A DNA stretch of 64,000 nucleotides from Tetragonia tetragonoides (taxonomy: Eukaryota > Streptophyta > Magnoliopsida > Caryophyllales > Aizoaceae). Below the pieces are notes generated by a model. That model saw only the letters and a program-made list of their open reading frames with translations, was not told the origin of the DNA and did not search any database. The translations under genes and the position numbers were made by a program. The stretch spans positions 21,577,501 to 21,641,500 of the forward strand of contig CM076140.1 of assembly GCA_038025085.1 (NCBI GenBank), read 5' to 3'. Positions 62,250 through 64,000 of this stretch are shown here, piece by piece (positions within the stretch are counted from its first letter, which is position 1; every line of letters begins with the position of its first letter).

Positions 62250-63614
62250 TGTAAGGACCCGGGATTTCTACGGCCACGGAGTGCGTCCTTATAGAAAATT
62301 TGTAAGCTGGGGGCTTTAGATAAGTTCAAGGGACCATCGAGTTAGAAAAGCTTTTGTAAAAACTTGAATTGAATAAAAACCATGAAAGAGGTCACAAATC
62401 TGCTATTAGTATTTTATCGAAGGGACAAACCGAAGGGACAATCCAATAGCACGACAAGTGAACTGATCATGTTTTTAGAAAGACTTCCGCTCATATAGAA
62501 CATATGAGTACCCAAGAATAAAAGGTTCGGGGGCGAAGGTACGAGCTGGGAAGGTGTTAGGCACCCAACTCGCCCGTATTATGACAGCCTCTACAAACTC
62601 AAGTTTGCTTAATAACTTAAAGACATAATTCCCTTACAAAATCGGATTAACAACCTAGACTTAGACTATTAATTGGTTCATCACAAGCATCACAACATTT
62701 ATTATTGACCCTTATTTAGACATGCATTCGATTGACAAATTGGGTAGCACAACGACTAGACATGCTTGGACAAACAATATTTAGGAAGCAATAAAGGACA
62801 TTTACTAGCATGATATCTACATTATGACTACCAGAAAATAAACAATTAAGCAATTAATTTAATTTGAGCCCTCAGGAGTTAGTACCTGAACTGTAGGCTA
62901 TATGTGATAAAAAATAGTAAAAGACAAGATCTCAAGAATAAATTTGGAAGAAAGAGGGAGAAGCTCGGGAGTACTCAACCGAGAATAGATGTTGTCAACT
63001 GTAGACTGTCTGTTTTGAACTGAGGGAGGAGGGTTGTATTTATAGGCACAGGAACTAGGGCTAAACAGGTGAAGAGAGCCGATTTTTTGGGGTTGGGCTG
63101 AAAAATAACCGGGCCTGAGAGCTCAGCCAGCGCTGCTAAAGGCTCAGGTCAGCACCGCTAGCGGCTCAGGTCAGCGCCGCTAGCGGCTCTGGTGAGCGCC
63201 GCTAACGGCTCATCTCACAGCCGCTAGCGGCCCTTGATTTTATTCCAGAGCCGCTGTCGACTGTGGTATGCCAGCTGGATATCGTCATAATGATGACATC
63301 CAGTCTATTTTAATTTTCCGGAAGAATTTAGTGTTCCGAAAAATATGAAAAGACCGTTTTACCTTTGGGCGGTAAAAGGCGGTTCTACCCCTGATTCGCA
63401 ACTTGGCGACCGGGAGTCGGAAAAAGTCATGAGAGATGTCGTTGAAAAGCTCTTGAATGGGGCTTTTGAATGGGACTGGAATAAGGAGTGATCGAGGAAA
63501 AACCTGAGACCTTATCTTACCTATTAAAGGAAAAATAGCGTTCAGTTTATAAATTACTCCTTTCATCATCGGGCTTTTGCGGAGAAATCTGAAGGCGCTT
63601 TTTTGGTGTCCACA
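62250..63614 (-). repeat. 5' LTR of T5 (1.37 kb)
   Basis: TGTAAGGACCCGGG to TTGGTGTCCACA (one change from CTACA), next to TSD atccg. TATAAATA (element strand) at 63037-63044. Confidence 0.9.
63126..63258. repeat. GCC palindrome array in T5 5' LTR
   Basis: About seven units of 20-25 bp (ctcaggtcagcgccgctagcg pattern), upstream of the LTR TATA box in the element direction. It is the longest such array in the window. Confidence 0.85.
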
Positions 63615-63755
63615 ATCCGGAGGTTATGTGCCCTTGGTGATGTAGTTGAAAACATCTTGGTACCAAGGATCTTATTCAATTGGAGTTAGGATTAGACATG
63701 TATCGAGGTTGTTGCAGAAAGTTGGCTTGTTTCTTCTTTGCATCCAGAGTGGCAT
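63615..63755 (-). pseudogene. Integrase N-terminal fragment of T6 (right)
   Basis: Start ATG at 63753-63755. It covers the linker before the zinc region (YQDVFNYITKG-like) up to the T5 insertion point, with in-frame damage. Continues at 47890 downward. Confidence 0.7.
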
Positions 63756-64000
63756 CGTTGAGAGAGTTCATTTGCTCAATTCCCAGTTTAAAAAGAATAA
63801 TTTTCATTCTTACTTTGCGAAGTTTGCTTACATTTCTTAAATTGATTAGTTGATGAGTTATGCAACTTTGAGTTCATCGGGTTCATCAATAGCTAAACAA
63901 AGAAAGAAATGAGCAAGAGGAATTTTTATTCATTTGCAGGAAATAAGCACACATGACTTTAGAGAAAAGGGTCTCTAACTCCCGTTAAAAGAAAAAACTA
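63756..64000 (-). other. RT-less spacer of T6 (partial)
   Basis: Same spacer as in T2, T4 and T5, with AATAAA on the element strand at 63925-63930. Runs off the window. Confidence 0.7.

Larger units (their letters stand above)
47896..63614 (-). mobile_element. T5: complete RT-less Tat-like element with two antisense genes
   Basis: 15.7 kb including an 834-bp later insertion. LTRs 47896-49163 (3') and 62250-63614 (5'), TSD atccg. Primer site 62231-62248, leader, Gag 60996 onward, PR and zinc modules to 57358, spacer, INT 56984-55655, antisense DUF7745 54005-55346, antisense PMD 50667-53462, minisatellites, polypurine tract. LTRs are about 96 percent alike over the first 160 bp by eye, so it is younger than T2. 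It is inserted in the integrase of T6, a copy of its own family. Confidence 0.87.
47682..64000 (-). mobile_element. T6: family-T fragment, split by T5
   Basis: Integrase N-terminal sequence at 47682-47895 continues at 63620 across T5, with atccg duplicated at 47891-47895 and 63615-63619. Beyond the integrase start is the same RT-less spacer up to the window end, so the rest of T6 lies outside. Confidence 0.8.

Overview
This is repeat-rich nuclear DNA of a flowering plant, most likely a eudicot; I cannot name the species. I found no ordinary host gene. The window is a stack of nested and truncated LTR retrotransposons. The evidence is long terminal repeats bounded by TG/CA, exact 5-bp target-site duplications (TSDs), tRNA-primer sites, polypurine tracts, Gag, protease, reverse transcriptase and integrase relics, and introns and TATA boxes of plant type. 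All coding sequences read here are decayed by stops or frameshifts.

Two families make up almost everything. Family K (K1, K2) is a Ty3/gypsy chromovirus of the Tekay/Del kind. It has LTRs of about 2.1-2.6 kb, an initiator-Met-tRNA primer site, Gag-PR-RT-RH-INT and a chromodomain-like tail. Family T (T1, T2, T4, T5, T6, with a diverged relative T3) is Tat/Ogre-like, with LTRs of about 1.3-1.5 kb and a primer site of the TGGCGAC type. Its layout is unusual: 5'LTR, leader, Gag-protease, an about 370-nt non-coding spacer where RT/RNase H should be, integrase, then two genes in antisense (a DUF7745-type gene and an intron-containing plant-mobile-domain (PMD) gene), a minisatellite-bearing 3'UTR, and the 3'LTR.

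Layout: T1 (plus-oriented, positions 1-2050 and 29172-about 31263) is split by K1 (minus, 2051-29171, TSD cacag). K1 is itself split by the complete element T2 (minus, 12007-26653, TSD gcggc). Next come a DUF7745 fragment, T3 (minus, 31364-35361, cut off), K2 (plus, 35383-39979, cut off on its left), T4 (plus, 39980-about 47681), and T6 (minus fragments 47682-47895 and 63615-64000). T6 is split by the complete element T5 (minus, 47896-63614, TSD atccg), whose gag carries a probable solo LTR (59881-60714). The order of insertion is therefore T1, then K1, then T2, and T6, then T5, then the solo LTR.

The most interesting system is family T. Every copy that spans the site lacks RT and RNase H but keeps Gag, protease and integrase, and carries a second zinc-knuckle module downstream of the protease. 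The absence is therefore ancestral to these copies, and the family must have borrowed RT from a partner. Its two antisense passenger genes and its LTRs share a promoter layout: palindromic GCCGCTAGCGGC repeats about 50-150 bp upstream of a TATA box.
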